64,000 nucleotides of DNA from Motiliproteus sp. SC1-56 (GCF_017309075.1 NZ_JAEMGS010000004.1:124001-188000); one strand, 5' to 3'. Positions 20,861-32,181 are shown, numbered from the stretch's first letter. Made by a program: numbers and translations. Notes: generated by a model not told the origin, from the sequence alone.

Positions 20861-21172
20861 CGGGGTTTACGCCCTGTTCCGGTTTCTCGAGCGGCACTTG
20901 GTGCCGCTCGAGAGTCGATGTTCGAAACCCGCCTGATTCGCTTCACTGCAATGCGAACGCCCATCGGCGTTCGTTAGCTCTCCTGCGATAGCCCTCGTGG
21001 CGGTTGCGCACAGAATCCGCTTAGGAGGGGCCGCCTGCGGCCAAGGGCGATTAACGGCAAGCGACTGTGCCAGCAGGGAAACACCCGGCAACGGCTGTCT
21101 GCGTGGTAGCTGACCCGCGGATCATTCATGCCAAGTAAGGAAAAAACGAAACAGAACGCTTCGCTAAATAAG
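20861..21172. other. Intergenic region with several perfect hairpins, no gene seen
   Basis: These 312 bp lie between dctP and the tRNA gene. They contain the 12-bp hairpin listed separately, an 8-bp hairpin CGAACGCC-CATC-GGCGTTCG (20954-20973) and a 6-bp GGCCGC-CT-GCGGCC hairpin (21029-21042). An A-tract (21141-21146) would be a T-tract for transcripts leaving the tRNA on the minus strand and could end them. The one small open frame here has no ribosome-binding site. Confidence 0.5.
20886..20912. terminator. Perfect 12-bp hairpin after dctP
   Basis: CTCGAGCGGCAC (20886-20897) pairs fully with GTGCCGCTCGAG (20901-20912) around a TTG triloop, 26 bp after the dctP stop. There is no T-tract, so it may act as a Rho-assisted end, as an mRNA 3' stabiliser, or not as a terminator at all. 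Confidence 0.45.
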
Positions 21173-21259
21173 TGGTAGCGGTGGGCGGACTCGAACCGCC
21201 ACGCCGGTTAAGGCAACGGATTTTGAATCCGTCGTGTCTACCAATTTCACCACACCGCC
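21173..21259 (-). tRNA. leu tRNA (CAA): tRNA-Leu (anticodon CAA)
   Basis: The minus strand folds as an 87-nt class II tRNA. The acceptor is GGCGGTG with CACCGCT (first pair G-U). The D arm contains GAAATTGGTAGAC. The anticodon stem ACGGA/TCCGT encloses TTCAAAA, giving anticodon CAA (reads UUG). A long variable arm, a T arm GGCGG-TTCGAGT-CCGCC and an encoded ACCA end follow. The long variable arm and CAA anticodon identify leucine. The gene is divergent from queA, as in pseudomonads. Confidence 0.95.
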
Positions 21260-21344
21260 GACACTGATCTTTGCGCCGCGCTGTCCGCCGGGCTAGGGGG
21301 CTAAAATTCCCTTGGCCCTTCGCGGGTCGGCGAAAGAGCGTGCT

Positions 21345-21372
21345 ATTATAAGCGCCTTTTTAAGCAGGTCAA
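21345..21372 (-). promoter_or_regulatory. Sigma-70 promoter for tRNA-Leu
   Basis: On the minus strand TTGACC (21372-21367) and TATAAT (21350-21345) are separated by 16 nt, about 80 bp upstream of the tRNA 5' end. This is a near-consensus housekeeping promoter. It sits in the 182-bp region shared with queA. Confidence 0.7.
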
Positions 21373-21441
21373 TGCGGCGCGGGGTCTCTCGTCCGCTACT
21401 GCAAATGCCGTCCCCGGATTTCCACTCAGTGCTGTTTTTCT

Positions 21442-23623
<2,182 letters not shown>

Positions 23624-23666
23624 GACCGGTTACGGTTGTAAGCCAAAGACTTTTTAGGAGACATCG

Positions 23667-23996
23667 ATGAGCTTTTTTATCTCCCCCGCCTTCGCTCAGG
23701 AAGCCCCTGCCGGGGGTGCCGGCGATCCCATGGGTCTGCTGTTCCTGGTCGGTTTCGCGCTGATTTTCTACTTCATGATGTGGCGCCCCCAGAGCAAGCG
23801 GGCCAAGGAGCATAAAGCCCTGGTTGCCGGCCTCTCCAAGGGTGATGAGGTGGTGACGTCCGGTGGCCTGCTGGGCCGCGTCACCAAGGTCGACGACGAC
23901 TACGTGGTGCTGGCGGTGAGCGACAACGTCGAGCTCAAGTTCCAGAAGATGCACGTCGCGGCGGCCCTGCCCAAGGGAACCATCAAAGAGATCTGA
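23667..23996 (+). CDS. yajC: Sec translocase accessory subunit YajC
   Basis: A 109-residue protein with one membrane helix (MGLLFLVGFALIFYFMMW), followed by RPQSKRAKEHKALVAGLSKG and a small cytoplasmic domain (VVTSGGLLGRVTKV). YajC associates with SecDF and the SecYEG channel. It precedes secD in its usual place, but a strong terminator lies between them. Confidence 0.95.
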   Translation: MSFFISPAFAQEAPAGGAGDPMGLLFLVGFALIFYFMMWRPQSKRAKEHKALVAGLSKGDEVVTSGGLLGRVTKVDDDYVVLAVSDNVELKFQKMHVAAALPKGTIKEI

Positions 23997-24020
23997 TCGC
24001 GCAACCGGCGATCTACCTCA

Positions 24021-24055
24021 AACGCCACTGCCTGAAGTCAGTGGCGTTTTGTTTT
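24021..24055 (+). terminator. Intrinsic terminator or attenuator between yajC and secD
   Basis: AACGCCACTG (24021-24030) pairs perfectly with CAGTGGCGTT (24039-24048) around an 8-nt loop, followed by TTGTTTTG. It lies 24 bp after the yajC stop and 35 bp before the secD start, within a normally co-transcribed block. Confidence 0.75.
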
Positions 24056-24089
24056 GTGCAGTACTGAATTGAGGAACAAGGGCATCGTT

Positions 24090-25955
24090 ATGCTCAACAA
24101 GTACCCCCTCTGGAAAAATCTGCTGATCGTGCTGATCCTGGCGGTCGGCGCCATCTACGCGGCCCCCAACCTTTACCCCGATGATTTCGCGGTGCAGGTC
24201 TCCGGCGCCAGCACCTCCACGCCCATCGACCAGCGGGTGCTGGAACGGGTCAAGCGGGCCCTGGAAAAAGAGAACATCGCCTACTTCGGCGCCGAACTGA
24301 CCGATGCCAACGCGCTGGTGCGGCTCGATGACAGCGAGTCCCAGCTGCGGGCCCAGGCCGCGGTCAAGCGCGCCCTGGGGGACGATTACGTCACCGCCCT
24401 GAACCTGGCGCCCACCACCCCGCAGTGGCTCACCGACATCGGCGCTGGCCCCATGAAACTGGGCCTGGATCTGCGCGGCGGGGTTCACTTCCTGATGGAG
24501 GTGGACATGAACGAAGCGGTCAAGCAGCGCCTGGATGTGTATGTCAGCGAGATCAAGACCCTGCTGCGCAGCGAGCGTCTGCGTTACCGCAACGTCACCC
24601 ATAACCGCGACGGCAGCCTCAACATCCGCTTTGCCGATGCCGCCGACCGGGACGAGGCCCGTGCGCTGCTGCGCCGCGAGTACAACGAATTCGTGGTGAG
24701 CGAGGAAGACAACGACGAAGGCGCCTTCCTTAATATCAACCTGACCGAGGCGAAAATCCGCGAAATCGAGGATTACGCCATCAAGCAGAACCTGACCACG
24801 GTGCGCAACCGGGTCAACGAGCTGGGGGTGGCTGAGCCGCTGGTGCAGCGCCAGGGGCGTAACCGCATCGTGATCCAGCTGCCCGGGGTGCAGGACACCG
24901 CGGCGGCCAAGCGGATCCTGGGCAAGACGGCGAACCTGGAGTTCCGCCTCGAGGCCCGCCCCGATGCGCCGCGCACCAGCACCGAGGCCTACGAGTTCCG
25001 TGAGGCGGGGCGTCCCTCGGCCAACCTGGAGAAGGACATCATCATCACCGGCAGCGCGGTCTCCAACGCCCAGGCCAACTTCGACGAGAACGGCATGCCC
25101 CAGGTCTCCATCACTCTGGACTCCAAGGGCGGGCAGATGATGAACCGGGTTACCCGTAACGCCGTCAAGCGGCGCATGGCGGTGCTGTTTATCGAGCACA
25201 AGACCCGCACCCGCTACGAGACCGTGGACGGCGAAGAGAAAGAGATCCGCATCCCCTACGTGGAGAAGAAGATCATCAGCCTGGCCACCATCCAGACCGC
25301 GCTGGGCTCGCAGTTCCGCATCACCGGCCTGGACGGCGCCGGGGAGTCCTCGGAGCTGGCACTGTTGCTGCGCGCCGGCGCCCTGGCCGCGCCCATCTAC
25401 TTCGTCGAGGAGCGCACCGTGGGCCCGAGCCTGGGGCAACAGAACATCGACACCGGGGTAACCTCGGTACAGATCGGCCTGGCCCTGGTGCTGCTCTTCA
25501 TGCTGGCCTTCTACAAGGCTTTCGGCCTGATCGCCAACATCGCCCTGACCATCAACCTGGCGCTGCTGGTGGCGGTGATGTCGATGCTCTCGGCGACCCT
25601 CACCCTGCCCGGCATCGCCGGTATCGTGCTGACGGTGGGCATGGCGGTGGACGCCAACGTGCTGATCTTCTCGAGAATAAAAGAGGAGCTGAAGAACGGG
25701 CTGCCGCCGCAGTCGGCGATCAATTCCGGCTACCAGCAGGCCTTCTCCACCATCTTTGACGCCAACATCACCACCCTGCTGGTGGCGGTGATCCTCTTCG
25801 CCGTGGGCACAGGCCCCGTGAAGGGCTTCGCCGTGACCCTCTCCATCGGCATCATCACCTCCATGTTCACCGCCATCATGGTGACCCGGGCCATCGTGAA
25901 CCTGGTCTACGGGGGCCGTGCCGTGAAGAAGCTGTCAATCGGTTGGGGGGTGTAA
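24090..25955 (+). CDS. secD: Protein translocase subunit SecD
   Basis: A 621-residue SecD with an N-terminal membrane anchor (LLIVLILAVGAIYAAPNLYP), the signature KLGLDLRGGVHFLMEVDM, a large periplasmic region and five C-terminal helices including IALVLLFMLAFY-like sequence and GIVLTVGMAVDANVLIFSRI. SecDF uses the proton gradient to pull exported proteins across. ATG 24090 follows AGGAA and AAGGG motifs; an in-frame TTG at 24054 lies in the terminator tail. secF begins 3 bp after the stop. Confidence 0.97.
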   Translation: MLNKYPLWKNLLIVLILAVGAIYAAPNLYPDDFAVQVSGASTSTPIDQRVLERVKRALEKENIAYFGAELTDANALVRLDDSESQLRAQAAVKRALGDDYVTALNLAPTTPQWLTDIGAGPMKLGLDLRGGVHFLMEVDMNEAVKQRLDVYVSEIKTLLRSERLRYRNVTHNRDGSLNIRFADAADRDEARALLRREYNEFVVSEEDNDEGAFLNINLTEAKIREIEDYAIKQNLTTVRNRVNELGVAEPLVQRQGRNRIVIQLPGVQDTAAAKRILGKTANLEFRLEARPDAPRTSTEAYEFREAGRPSANLEKDIIITGSAVSNAQANFDENGMPQVSITLDSKGGQMMNRVTRNAVKRRMAVLFIEHKTRTRYETVDGEEKEIRIPYVEKKIISLATIQTALGSQFRITGLDGAGESSELALLLRAGALAAPIYFVEERTVGPSLGQQNIDTGVTSVQIGLALVLLFMLAFYKAFGLIANIALTINLALLVAVMSMLSATLTLPGIAGIVLTVGMAVDANVLIFSRIKEELKNGLPPQSAINSGYQQAFSTIFDANITTLLVAVILFAVGTGPVKGFAVTLSIGIITSMFTAIMVTRAIVNLVYGGRAVKKLSIGWGV

Positions 25956-25958
25956 GCG

Positions 25959-26882
25959 ATGAGTAACGAGAAAGTGATCAACTTCATGGGGCTGCGCAAA
26001 GTCGCCGCGGCCTTCTCCATCGCCCTGGTGCTGGTGGCGATTGGCTCCCTGGCGATCAACCAGCTGCGCTTCGGGCTGGACTTCACCGGCGGTGCCCTGA
26101 TCGAAGTCGAGTACGCCCGGGAGGTGCCCCTGGATCAGGTGCGCGAAACCCTGGGCGGGGCCGGCTACCAGGACGTGACGGTGCAGACCTTCGGTTCGCC
26201 CACCGACATCCTGGTGCGCCTGCAGCAGGACCACACCCCGACCCTGGGGGACGAGGTGCTGGCGACCCTGCGCGAGGGCACCGACACCGAGGTGAGCCTG
26301 CGCCGCTCCGAGTTCGTCGGCGCCCAGGTCGGGGAAGAGCTGCGCGAGCAGGGCGGACTCGGCATGCTGCTGGCCCTGGGGCTGGTAATGCTCTACGTGG
26401 CCTTCCGTTTCCAGTTCAAGTTTTCGGTGGGCGCGGTGGTGGCCCTGGCCCACGACGTGCTGATCGTGCTGGGTATCTTCTCGCTGCTGCGGATCGAGTT
26501 CGACCTCACCGTGCTGGCGGCGATCCTGGCGGTGATCGGTTACTCCCTCAACGACACCATCGTGGTCTCGGACCGTATTCGCGAGAACTTCCGCAAGGTG
26601 CGCAAGGGGTCGTCGGAGGAGATCATCAACCTCTCCCTGAGCCAGACCCTGGGACGGACCTTGGTGACCTCCTTGACCACCTTGCTGGTGCTGCTGGCGC
26701 TGTTCTTCTTTGGTGGCGAGATGATCCACGGTTTCGCCACCGCGCTGATGATCGGAGTGCTGGTGGGAACCTACTCCTCTATCTATGTGGCAGCCAACGT
26801 GCTGATGGCGATGAACGTATGCCGTGAGGACCTCCTGCCGCCGGAGAAGGAGGAGGACGCCGAACTCGACGAGCGTCCCTGA
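25959..26882 (+). CDS. secF: Protein translocase subunit SecF
   Basis: A 307-residue SecF with six membrane helices and the paired signature RFGLDFTGGALIEVEYA. The conserved C-terminal core is IGYSLNDTIVVSDRIREN, followed by SLSQTLGRTLVTSLTTLL. It forms the SecDF complex with the preceding gene, and a terminator follows 17 bp after the stop. The C-terminal tail is acidic (KEEDAELDERP). Confidence 0.97.
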   Translation: MSNEKVINFMGLRKVAAAFSIALVLVAIGSLAINQLRFGLDFTGGALIEVEYAREVPLDQVRETLGGAGYQDVTVQTFGSPTDILVRLQQDHTPTLGDEVLATLREGTDTEVSLRRSEFVGAQVGEELREQGGLGMLLALGLVMLYVAFRFQFKFSVGAVVALAHDVLIVLGIFSLLRIEFDLTVLAAILAVIGYSLNDTIVVSDRIRENFRKVRKGSSEEIINLSLSQTLGRTLVTSLTTLLVLLALFFFGGEMIHGFATALMIGVLVGTYSSIYVAANVLMAMNVCREDLLPPEKEEDAELDERP

Positions 26883-26898
26883 GTGCGTCATGCCGGAC

Positions 26899-26930
26899 AA
26901 CGCCAGCCTCGCGCTGGCGTTTTTATTTTG
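26899..26930 (+). terminator. Intrinsic terminator after secF
   Basis: AACGCCAGC (26899-26907) pairs with GCTGGCGTT (26913-26921) around a 5-nt loop, followed by TTTATTTTG. It closes the queA-secF block. Confidence 0.85.
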
Positions 26931-27049
26931 GTCAAGACGCGCTTTACGCGATACCCTGACCTTTAATTACGTGATAATCGATGCACGTTGAGCGTTTTTG
27001 GAGCTTTTTCTAAAACGCCACCAAGCCAACAGAGAGTTAAGCCCCCTCC

Positions 27050-29473
27050 ATGATTCAAGATCCCTACGCAGACCGGGAAGCCCAGAAGTACGACAACCCC
27101 ATCCCCAGCCGTGAGGCCATCCTTGCCCTGCTGAAAAAACTGCAGCGGCCCATGACCCACCCCCAACTCTGCGCCGAGCTGGGAATGACCAGCGAAGCCG
27201 ATATCGAAGCCCTGCGCCGGCGCCTGCGGGCCATGGAACGCGACGGTCAGCTGATCCACACCCGCCGCGGCGGCTACGGGCTGGTGGACCGGATGGACCT
27301 GATCGCCGGGCGGGTAACGGGTCATCGCGACGGCTACGGTTTCCTGACCCCCGACGACGGCAGTGACGATATCTACCTGCACAACCGCCAGATGCGCAAG
27401 CTGTTCGACGGCGACAAGGCGCTGGTGCGGGTCGGCGGGCTGGACCAGCGCGGGCGGCGCGAAGGCAGCGTGGTGGAGGTGATCGAGCGCAACACCCAGC
27501 AGCTGGTGGGGCGCTTCTTCGATGATGAGGGGGTCTACACCCTGGTGCCGGAGAACCGGCGCATCTGCCAGGACGTGCTGATCGCACCGGAAGATTGCAA
27601 GGGTGCGGAGGACGGCGAGTACGTGCTGGTGGAGATCACCAAACAGCCGGGTAAGCGCGGCGGGCCCCGGGGGCGTGTGGTGGAGATCCTGGGCGCGCAC
27701 ATGGCCCCGGGCATGGAGATCGAGGTGGCGATCCGCGCCCACGGTATCCCCAGCCAGTGGCCGGATGCGGTGACCCAGGAGGCGGCCGCTTACGGGGCCG
27801 AGGTACGCGAGGCCGATAAAAAGCACCGGGTGGATCTGCGAGAGACGCCCTTGGTCACCATCGATGGCGAGGATGCCCGTGACTTCGACGACGCCGTCTA
27901 CGCCGAGCGCAAGAAGGGCGGCGGCTGGCGCCTGTTCGTCGCCATTGCCGATGTCTCCCATTACGTGGCGCCCGGCAGCGCGCTGGACGAGGAGGCGCGG
28001 GCGCGGGGCAACTCGGTCTACTTCCCCGCCCAGGTGGTGCCCATGTTGCCGGAGGTTCTCTCCAACGGCCTCTGCTCCCTCAACCCCCATGTCGACCGCC
28101 TGACCCTGGTTTGCGAGATGACGGTCAGCAGCAGCGGTCGGCTCAGCGGTTACCAGTTTTACGAGGCGGTGATCCGCTCCCACGCGCGGCTGACCTACAC
28201 TCAGGTCGGGGCGCTGCTGGATGCGCCCGACACCGATAAGGGCCAGGAAATCAGCCGCCAGTATCCCGAGCTGGTGCCCCACCTGCAGGAGCTGCACCGG
28301 CTCTACCAGGCGCTGCGGGAAGCCCGTCACGCACGGGGTGCCATCGACTTTGAAACCACAGAAACAAAGATTGAATTTGGCAAAGACCGCAAGATCGACC
28401 GGATCGTGCCGGTGGTGCGCAACGACGCCCACAAGCTGATCGAGGAGTGCATGCTGTGCGCCAACGTGGCGACCGCCCGCTTCCTGGAAAAGCTGAAGGT
28501 GCCGGGGCTGTTCCGGGTGCACCAGGGACCCAAGGAGCAGAAGCTGGAAAACCTGCGCAACTACCTGGGCGAGCTGGGGTTGAACCTGGCCGGGGGCGAC
28601 AGCCCGCAGCCGCTGGATTACCAGATGCTGCTGGAGTCGGTGCAGGACCGCCCCGACGCCCATATCATTCAGACCATGATGCTGCGCTCGCTCAGCCAGG
28701 CCAAGTACACGCCGGAGAACGAGGGGCACTTCGGCCTGGGTTATTCCGCCTACGCCCACTTCACCTCGCCCATCCGTCGCTACCCCGATCTGCTGGTCCA
28801 TCGCGCCATCCGCTCGGTGATCCGCGGCGGCGAAAGCGGCGGGCTGCTGCGCCGGGCGGTAAAGTCAGTCACCGGGCGCGGCAGCGACCCCGTGCGCCGG
28901 ATCAAGGGGGCCCAGAGCGTCGATCCCAAGAAGAGTTACCCCTACGACATGGCGGCCATGGTGGAGCTGGGTGAGCACTGCTCCCAGACCGAGCGCCGCG
29001 CCGACGAGGCAACCTGGGACGTGATCGCCTGGCTCAAGTGCGAGTACATGCAGGATTGCGTCGGGGACGAGTTCGAGGGGGTGGTGAGTGCCGTCGCTCC
29101 CTTTGGCCTGTTTGTCGAGCTCAAGGATATCTACGTGGAGGGGCTGGTCCACGTGACCGCCCTGCAGGGTGATTACTACCACTTCGACGCCGGCAAGCAG
29201 CGCCTGACCGGGGAACGTACCCGGGTGACCTACCGCCTGGGCGACGAGCTGCGGGTCAAAGTGGTGCGGGTCAACCTGGATGACCGTAAGATCGACTTCG
29301 AGATGGTGGACCACCTCTCTGCCCCCAAACGCACCCGCAAGGGGCGGGGGGGGAGTCAGAAAAACGGCGCCAAGCGCCCGCGTCAGCCGTCTATGGAAGC
29401 GCGCGGCGGCCAGGGCGGCGACAAAAAGGGCGCCGGCAAAAAGAGTCCCCGTAAGCCCCGCCGTCGTAACTGA
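27050..29473 (+). CDS. rnr: Ribonuclease R
   Basis: An 807-residue 3'-5' exoribonuclease able to degrade structured RNA. In order: a winged-helix domain (residues 15-85), cold-shock domains (near MDLIAGRVTGHRDGYGFL), the RNB catalytic domain with IDGEDARDFDDAV near residue 275 supplying the metal-binding aspartates, an S1 domain (EFEGVVSAVAPFGLFVEL) and a Lys/Arg-rich tail. The usual partner rlmB does not follow; a convergent gene ends 2 bp away. The gene has its own leader after the secF terminator. Confidence 0.97.
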   Translation: MIQDPYADREAQKYDNPIPSREAILALLKKLQRPMTHPQLCAELGMTSEADIEALRRRLRAMERDGQLIHTRRGGYGLVDRMDLIAGRVTGHRDGYGFLTPDDGSDDIYLHNRQMRKLFDGDKALVRVGGLDQRGRREGSVVEVIERNTQQLVGRFFDDEGVYTLVPENRRICQDVLIAPEDCKGAEDGEYVLVEITKQPGKRGGPRGRVVEILGAHMAPGMEIEVAIRAHGIPSQWPDAVTQEAAAYGAEVREADKKHRVDLRETPLVTIDGEDARDFDDAVYAERKKGGGWRLFVAIADVSHYVAPGSALDEEARARGNSVYFPAQVVPMLPEVLSNGLCSLNPHVDRLTLVCEMTVSSSGRLSGYQFYEAVIRSHARLTYTQVGALLDAPDTDKGQEISRQYPELVPHLQELHRLYQALREARHARGAIDFETTETKIEFGKDRKIDRIVPVVRNDAHKLIEECMLCANVATARFLEKLKVPGLFRVHQGPKEQKLENLRNYLGELGLNLAGGDSPQPLDYQMLLESVQDRPDAHIIQTMMLRSLSQAKYTPENEGHFGLGYSAYAHFTSPIRRYPDLLVHRAIRSVIRGGESGGLLRRAVKSVTGRGSDPVRRIKGAQSVDPKKSYPYDMAAMVELGEHCSQTERRADEATWDVIAWLKCEYMQDCVGDEFEGVVSAVAPFGLFVELKDIYVEGLVHVTALQGDYYHFDAGKQRLTGERTRVTYRLGDELRVKVVRVNLDDRKIDFEMVDHLSAPKRTRKGRGGSQKNGAKRPRQPSMEARGGQGGDKKGAGKKSPRKPRRRN

Positions 29474-29474
29474 G

Positions 29475-30890
29475 TCAGCCTTGCTGCAGGCTCGCCAGCG
29501 CCGGGGGCAGCTCCAGGCTCAGGCAGATGACGAGCCAGCTCAGGGCAAGGCCCGCCGCCAGCCAGCCCGTTGAGCTGCGCCAGCGGCGTTTGGGCCTGTC
29601 CAGGGGGCTGTAGCCGAGGCGGGCCAGCGCCACCAGGCAGAGCCCCAGCAGAATGCCCCCCAGCACACCGCTGATCCAGTTCAACCCCAGGTAGAGGCGT
29701 GCCAGCCCTAAAGCCAGTACGGGCAGGGCGGCCAGTCCGTAGCTGATCCAGCGTTGGTGGTAGGGCCGTTGCTGGGCGTAGAAGGTGGCCAGCAGGACGA
29801 TCAGAAAGGTGCTGCCGGCGGCCTGAACCCCGGGAAAGGCCAGATCGTCCAGTATTACCGCAATGGGCTCCGGCGGCTGAATGTCCAGCAGCCAGCGGGC
29901 GCCGAGGGCGACGGCCAGGGTCGCCAGTTGTCCCAGCAGCAGGCACAGTGCTGCCGGACGATCGCCGCGCCACCAGAAGAAAGCGGCCGCCAGCAGCGTC
30001 ATCCCGATCAGGCACCAGCCGCTGAACGCCAAGGTAAAGCCCAGCACCCAGGGGGACAGCGCGTCGTTGCGCAGGGACTGGAACACCAGGTAAAAGGCGT
30101 GGTCCAGTGGCGTCAGCAGGCTGCTGTGGCGCAGGGTCAGGATCAGCAGCACCAGCCCTGTCAGACTCACCACCAGCAGCAACCCCGAGGCGATGGGTTG
30201 TTCGCCGCTGCGGGGGCTCTTCAGCAGATCCAGCCCCAGTCGATTGCGCAGTTGCGCTTCCCCCGGCCCGCTCGGGCGCAGCCAGTGATGGACCCCGTAC
30301 ATCAGCCCCAGCCCCAGGACGACCACCGCCAGCAGCGCCAGGTTGAGCATGCCGCCGTTGCGGGGATCGGAGAGTTCGCTGCCGGCCAGCCGTCCCAGCA
30401 GGTAGCCGGGTAGTATGTAGACCGGGGCCCAGAGCAGGGCGGAGAGCAGGTTGGCAGAGAAAAAACGGTGGGGTGGCATGTTGAGCATGCCGGCGACAAA
30501 GGGAAGCACCGGCCGGATGGGGCCGACAAAGCGGCCGATTACCACGCTGGGGATACCGTAGCGACGGATAAAGCGCTCGCCGCGGTCCAGCCAGCCGGGA
30601 TGCTGGCGAAAGGGCCAGCGTCGTAGCAGCGGTTCGTGGGCGTGGCGTCCCAGCAGAAAACTCAGGCCGTCGCCCCCGGCGGCCCCGGCAACGGCGGCCA
30701 GCAGGCAGGTGCCCAGCCCCACCTCGCTGCCCCCGGCGAGGCTGGCCGCGGCGTATAGAATCGCCACCCCGGGCACCACCACCCCCACCAGGGCCAGGGA
30801 CTCGACAAAGGCGGCCAGGGCGATGGCGCCGGCCAGCCATTGCGGGTTCTGCCCCAGCCAGGTGGTCAGGGTCGTGAGGTATTCGGTCAT
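29475..30890 (-). CDS. DedA-family membrane protein fused to a degenerate PAP2-like domain
   Basis: A 471-residue multi-helix protein. Residues 1-200 are DedA-like: FVESLALVGVVVPG near 28-41, then GRFVGPIRPVLPFVAG near 119-134 with its conserved arginines. Residues 235-435 have the PAP2 layout, but the phosphatase motifs are altered: PSGH is P353-G-V-Q, the SRx5Hx3D motif reads A-R398-x5-N404-x3-G408, and the RP of motif 1 is PP. The catalytic histidines and aspartate are absent, so the domain probably no longer hydrolyses phosphate. DedA proteins flip undecaprenyl phosphate or phospholipids, and the remnant may bind lipid phosphate or be structural. It converges on rnr. Confidence 0.85.
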   Translation of the reverse strand: MTEYLTTLTTWLGQNPQWLAGAIALAAFVESLALVGVVVPGVAILYAAASLAGGSEVGLGTCLLAAVAGAAGGDGLSFLLGRHAHEPLLRRWPFRQHPGWLDRGERFIRRYGIPSVVIGRFVGPIRPVLPFVAGMLNMPPHRFFSANLLSALLWAPVYILPGYLLGRLAGSELSDPRNGGMLNLALLAVVVLGLGLMYGVHHWLRPSGPGEAQLRNRLGLDLLKSPRSGEQPIASGLLLVVSLTGLVLLILTLRHSSLLTPLDHAFYLVFQSLRNDALSPWVLGFTLAFSGWCLIGMTLLAAAFFWWRGDRPAALCLLLGQLATLAVALGARWLLDIQPPEPIAVILDDLAFPGVQAAGSTFLIVLLATFYAQQRPYHQRWISYGLAALPVLALGLARLYLGLNWISGVLGGILLGLCLVALARLGYSPLDRPKRRWRSSTGWLAAGLALSWLVICLSLELPPALASLQQG

Positions 30891-30966
30891 AGAGGGTGCT
30901 CGTCGCCAGCCTAGAGGTTAGAATAGCGGCCTTTTTTGAATTTCCGACAGTTAGCAGGTGGGGCGC

Positions 30967-32181
30967 GTGAAGGAAATTATTCTGATCACCATCGCCGGTG
31001 ATGACAAGCCGGGGGTAACCTCTTCGATCACCCAGATACTGGCCCGTTACCAGGTCAATATTCTGGATATTGGCCAGGCGGTGATCCACGACAACCTGTC
31101 CCTGGGAATTCTGATCGAGATCCCGCCAGAGGCCGAGTCCTCCCCCGTGCTCAGTGACGTGCTGTTTCGCATGCACGAGATGGGGATGAACACCCGCTAC
31201 GAGCCGGTGGACCCCGTGGACTACCAGCGCTGGGTGGAGGGTCAGGGCAAGGCCCGTCACATCATTACCTTGCTGGCGCGGCGCATCAGTGCCGACCACA
31301 TTGCCAAGGTAACCCGGATCGCTGCGGCCCACGACCTGAACATCGACAACATCAGCCGTCTCTCGGGGCGGGTGCACCTGGACGAGGTCGATCACCGCAC
31401 CAAGGCCTGCGTCGAGTTCTCGGTGCGGGGCAATCCCAGCGAATCGCTGCGCGCGGAGTTCCTCAAGGCCGCCAGTGACCTGGATGTGGATATCGCCTTT
31501 CAGAAGGACGACATCTTCCGCCGCAACCGGCGCCTGGTGGTGTTCGACATGGACTCAACCCTGATCGAGGCGGAGGTGATCGACGAGCTGGCCAAGGAGG
31601 CCGGCGTGGGCGAAGAGGTGGCGGCCATTACCGAAGAGGCGATGCAGGGCAAAATCGACTTCACCGAAAGTTTTAAGCGCCGGGTGGCGTTGCTCAAGGG
31701 GCTGGACGAGTCGGTACTGGAGGGCATCGCCGAGCGCCTGCCGCTCACCGAGGGGGCCGAAGCCCTCGTCTCCAGTCTCAAGGGGCTCGGGTTCAAGACC
31801 GCGATCCTCTCCGGCGGCTTCAACTACTTCGGCGAATACCTCAAAAGCAAGCTGGGCTTCGATTACGTCTACGCCAACGAGCTGGAGATCGAGCACGGCA
31901 AGGTGACGGGGCGGGTGACCGGCACCGTGGTGGACGGCAAGCGCAAGGCCGAACTGTTGCGCGAGATAGCGGCCCGCGAAGGGGTGCGTCTTGAGCAGAC
32001 CATCGCCGTGGGCGATGGCGCCAACGACCTGCCCATGCTCAGCATCGCCGGGCTCGGCATCGCGTTTCGCGCCAAGCCCGTGGTGCGCGAAAGCGCTCGT
32101 CACGCCATCTCCACCCTGGGGCTCGACGGCATCCTCTATCTGATCGGCTTTCGCGACCGCGATGGCCTTGAGTCCCTGTGA
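30967..32181 (+). CDS. serB: Phosphoserine phosphatase SerB
   Basis: A 404-residue enzyme for the last step of serine synthesis. Two ACT-like domains (from EIILITIAGDDKPG and from HIITLLARRISADH) precede a HAD phosphatase with VVFDMDSTLIEAEV near residue 193 (two catalytic aspartates), SGGFNYF, and VGDGANDLPML near 350. The two-ACT form matches pseudomonad SerB rather than E. coli. GTG 30967 is preferred, with AGGTGGGG just upstream and an N-terminus aligning with homologues; GTG 30958 is in frame but lies within that site. The stop overlaps the next start by 4 bp. Confidence 0.95.
   Translation: MKEIILITIAGDDKPGVTSSITQILARYQVNILDIGQAVIHDNLSLGILIEIPPEAESSPVLSDVLFRMHEMGMNTRYEPVDPVDYQRWVEGQGKARHIITLLARRISADHIAKVTRIAAAHDLNIDNISRLSGRVHLDEVDHRTKACVEFSVRGNPSESLRAEFLKAASDLDVDIAFQKDDIFRRNRRLVVFDMDSTLIEAEVIDELAKEAGVGEEVAAITEEAMQGKIDFTESFKRRVALLKGLDESVLEGIAERLPLTEGAEALVSSLKGLGFKTAILSGGFNYFGEYLKSKLGFDYVYANELEIEHGKVTGRVTGTVVDGKRKAELLREIAAREGVRLEQTIAVGDGANDLPMLSIAGLGIAFRAKPVVRESARHAISTLGLDGILYLIGFRDRDGLESL

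Noticed and set aside
24018-25439. 473-codon minus-strand frame
   Set aside because: Lies wholly antisense to secD; GC-rich DNA keeps the opposite frame open, and the protein is low-complexity with no family.
26963-28801. 612-codon minus-strand frame
   Set aside because: Antisense to rnr, His/Gln-rich and without a recognisable domain.
29383-31395. 670-codon minus-strand frame
   Set aside because: Runs through the DedA-PAP2 gene in another frame and antisense to parts of rnr and serB; the real gene in this direction is 29475-30890.
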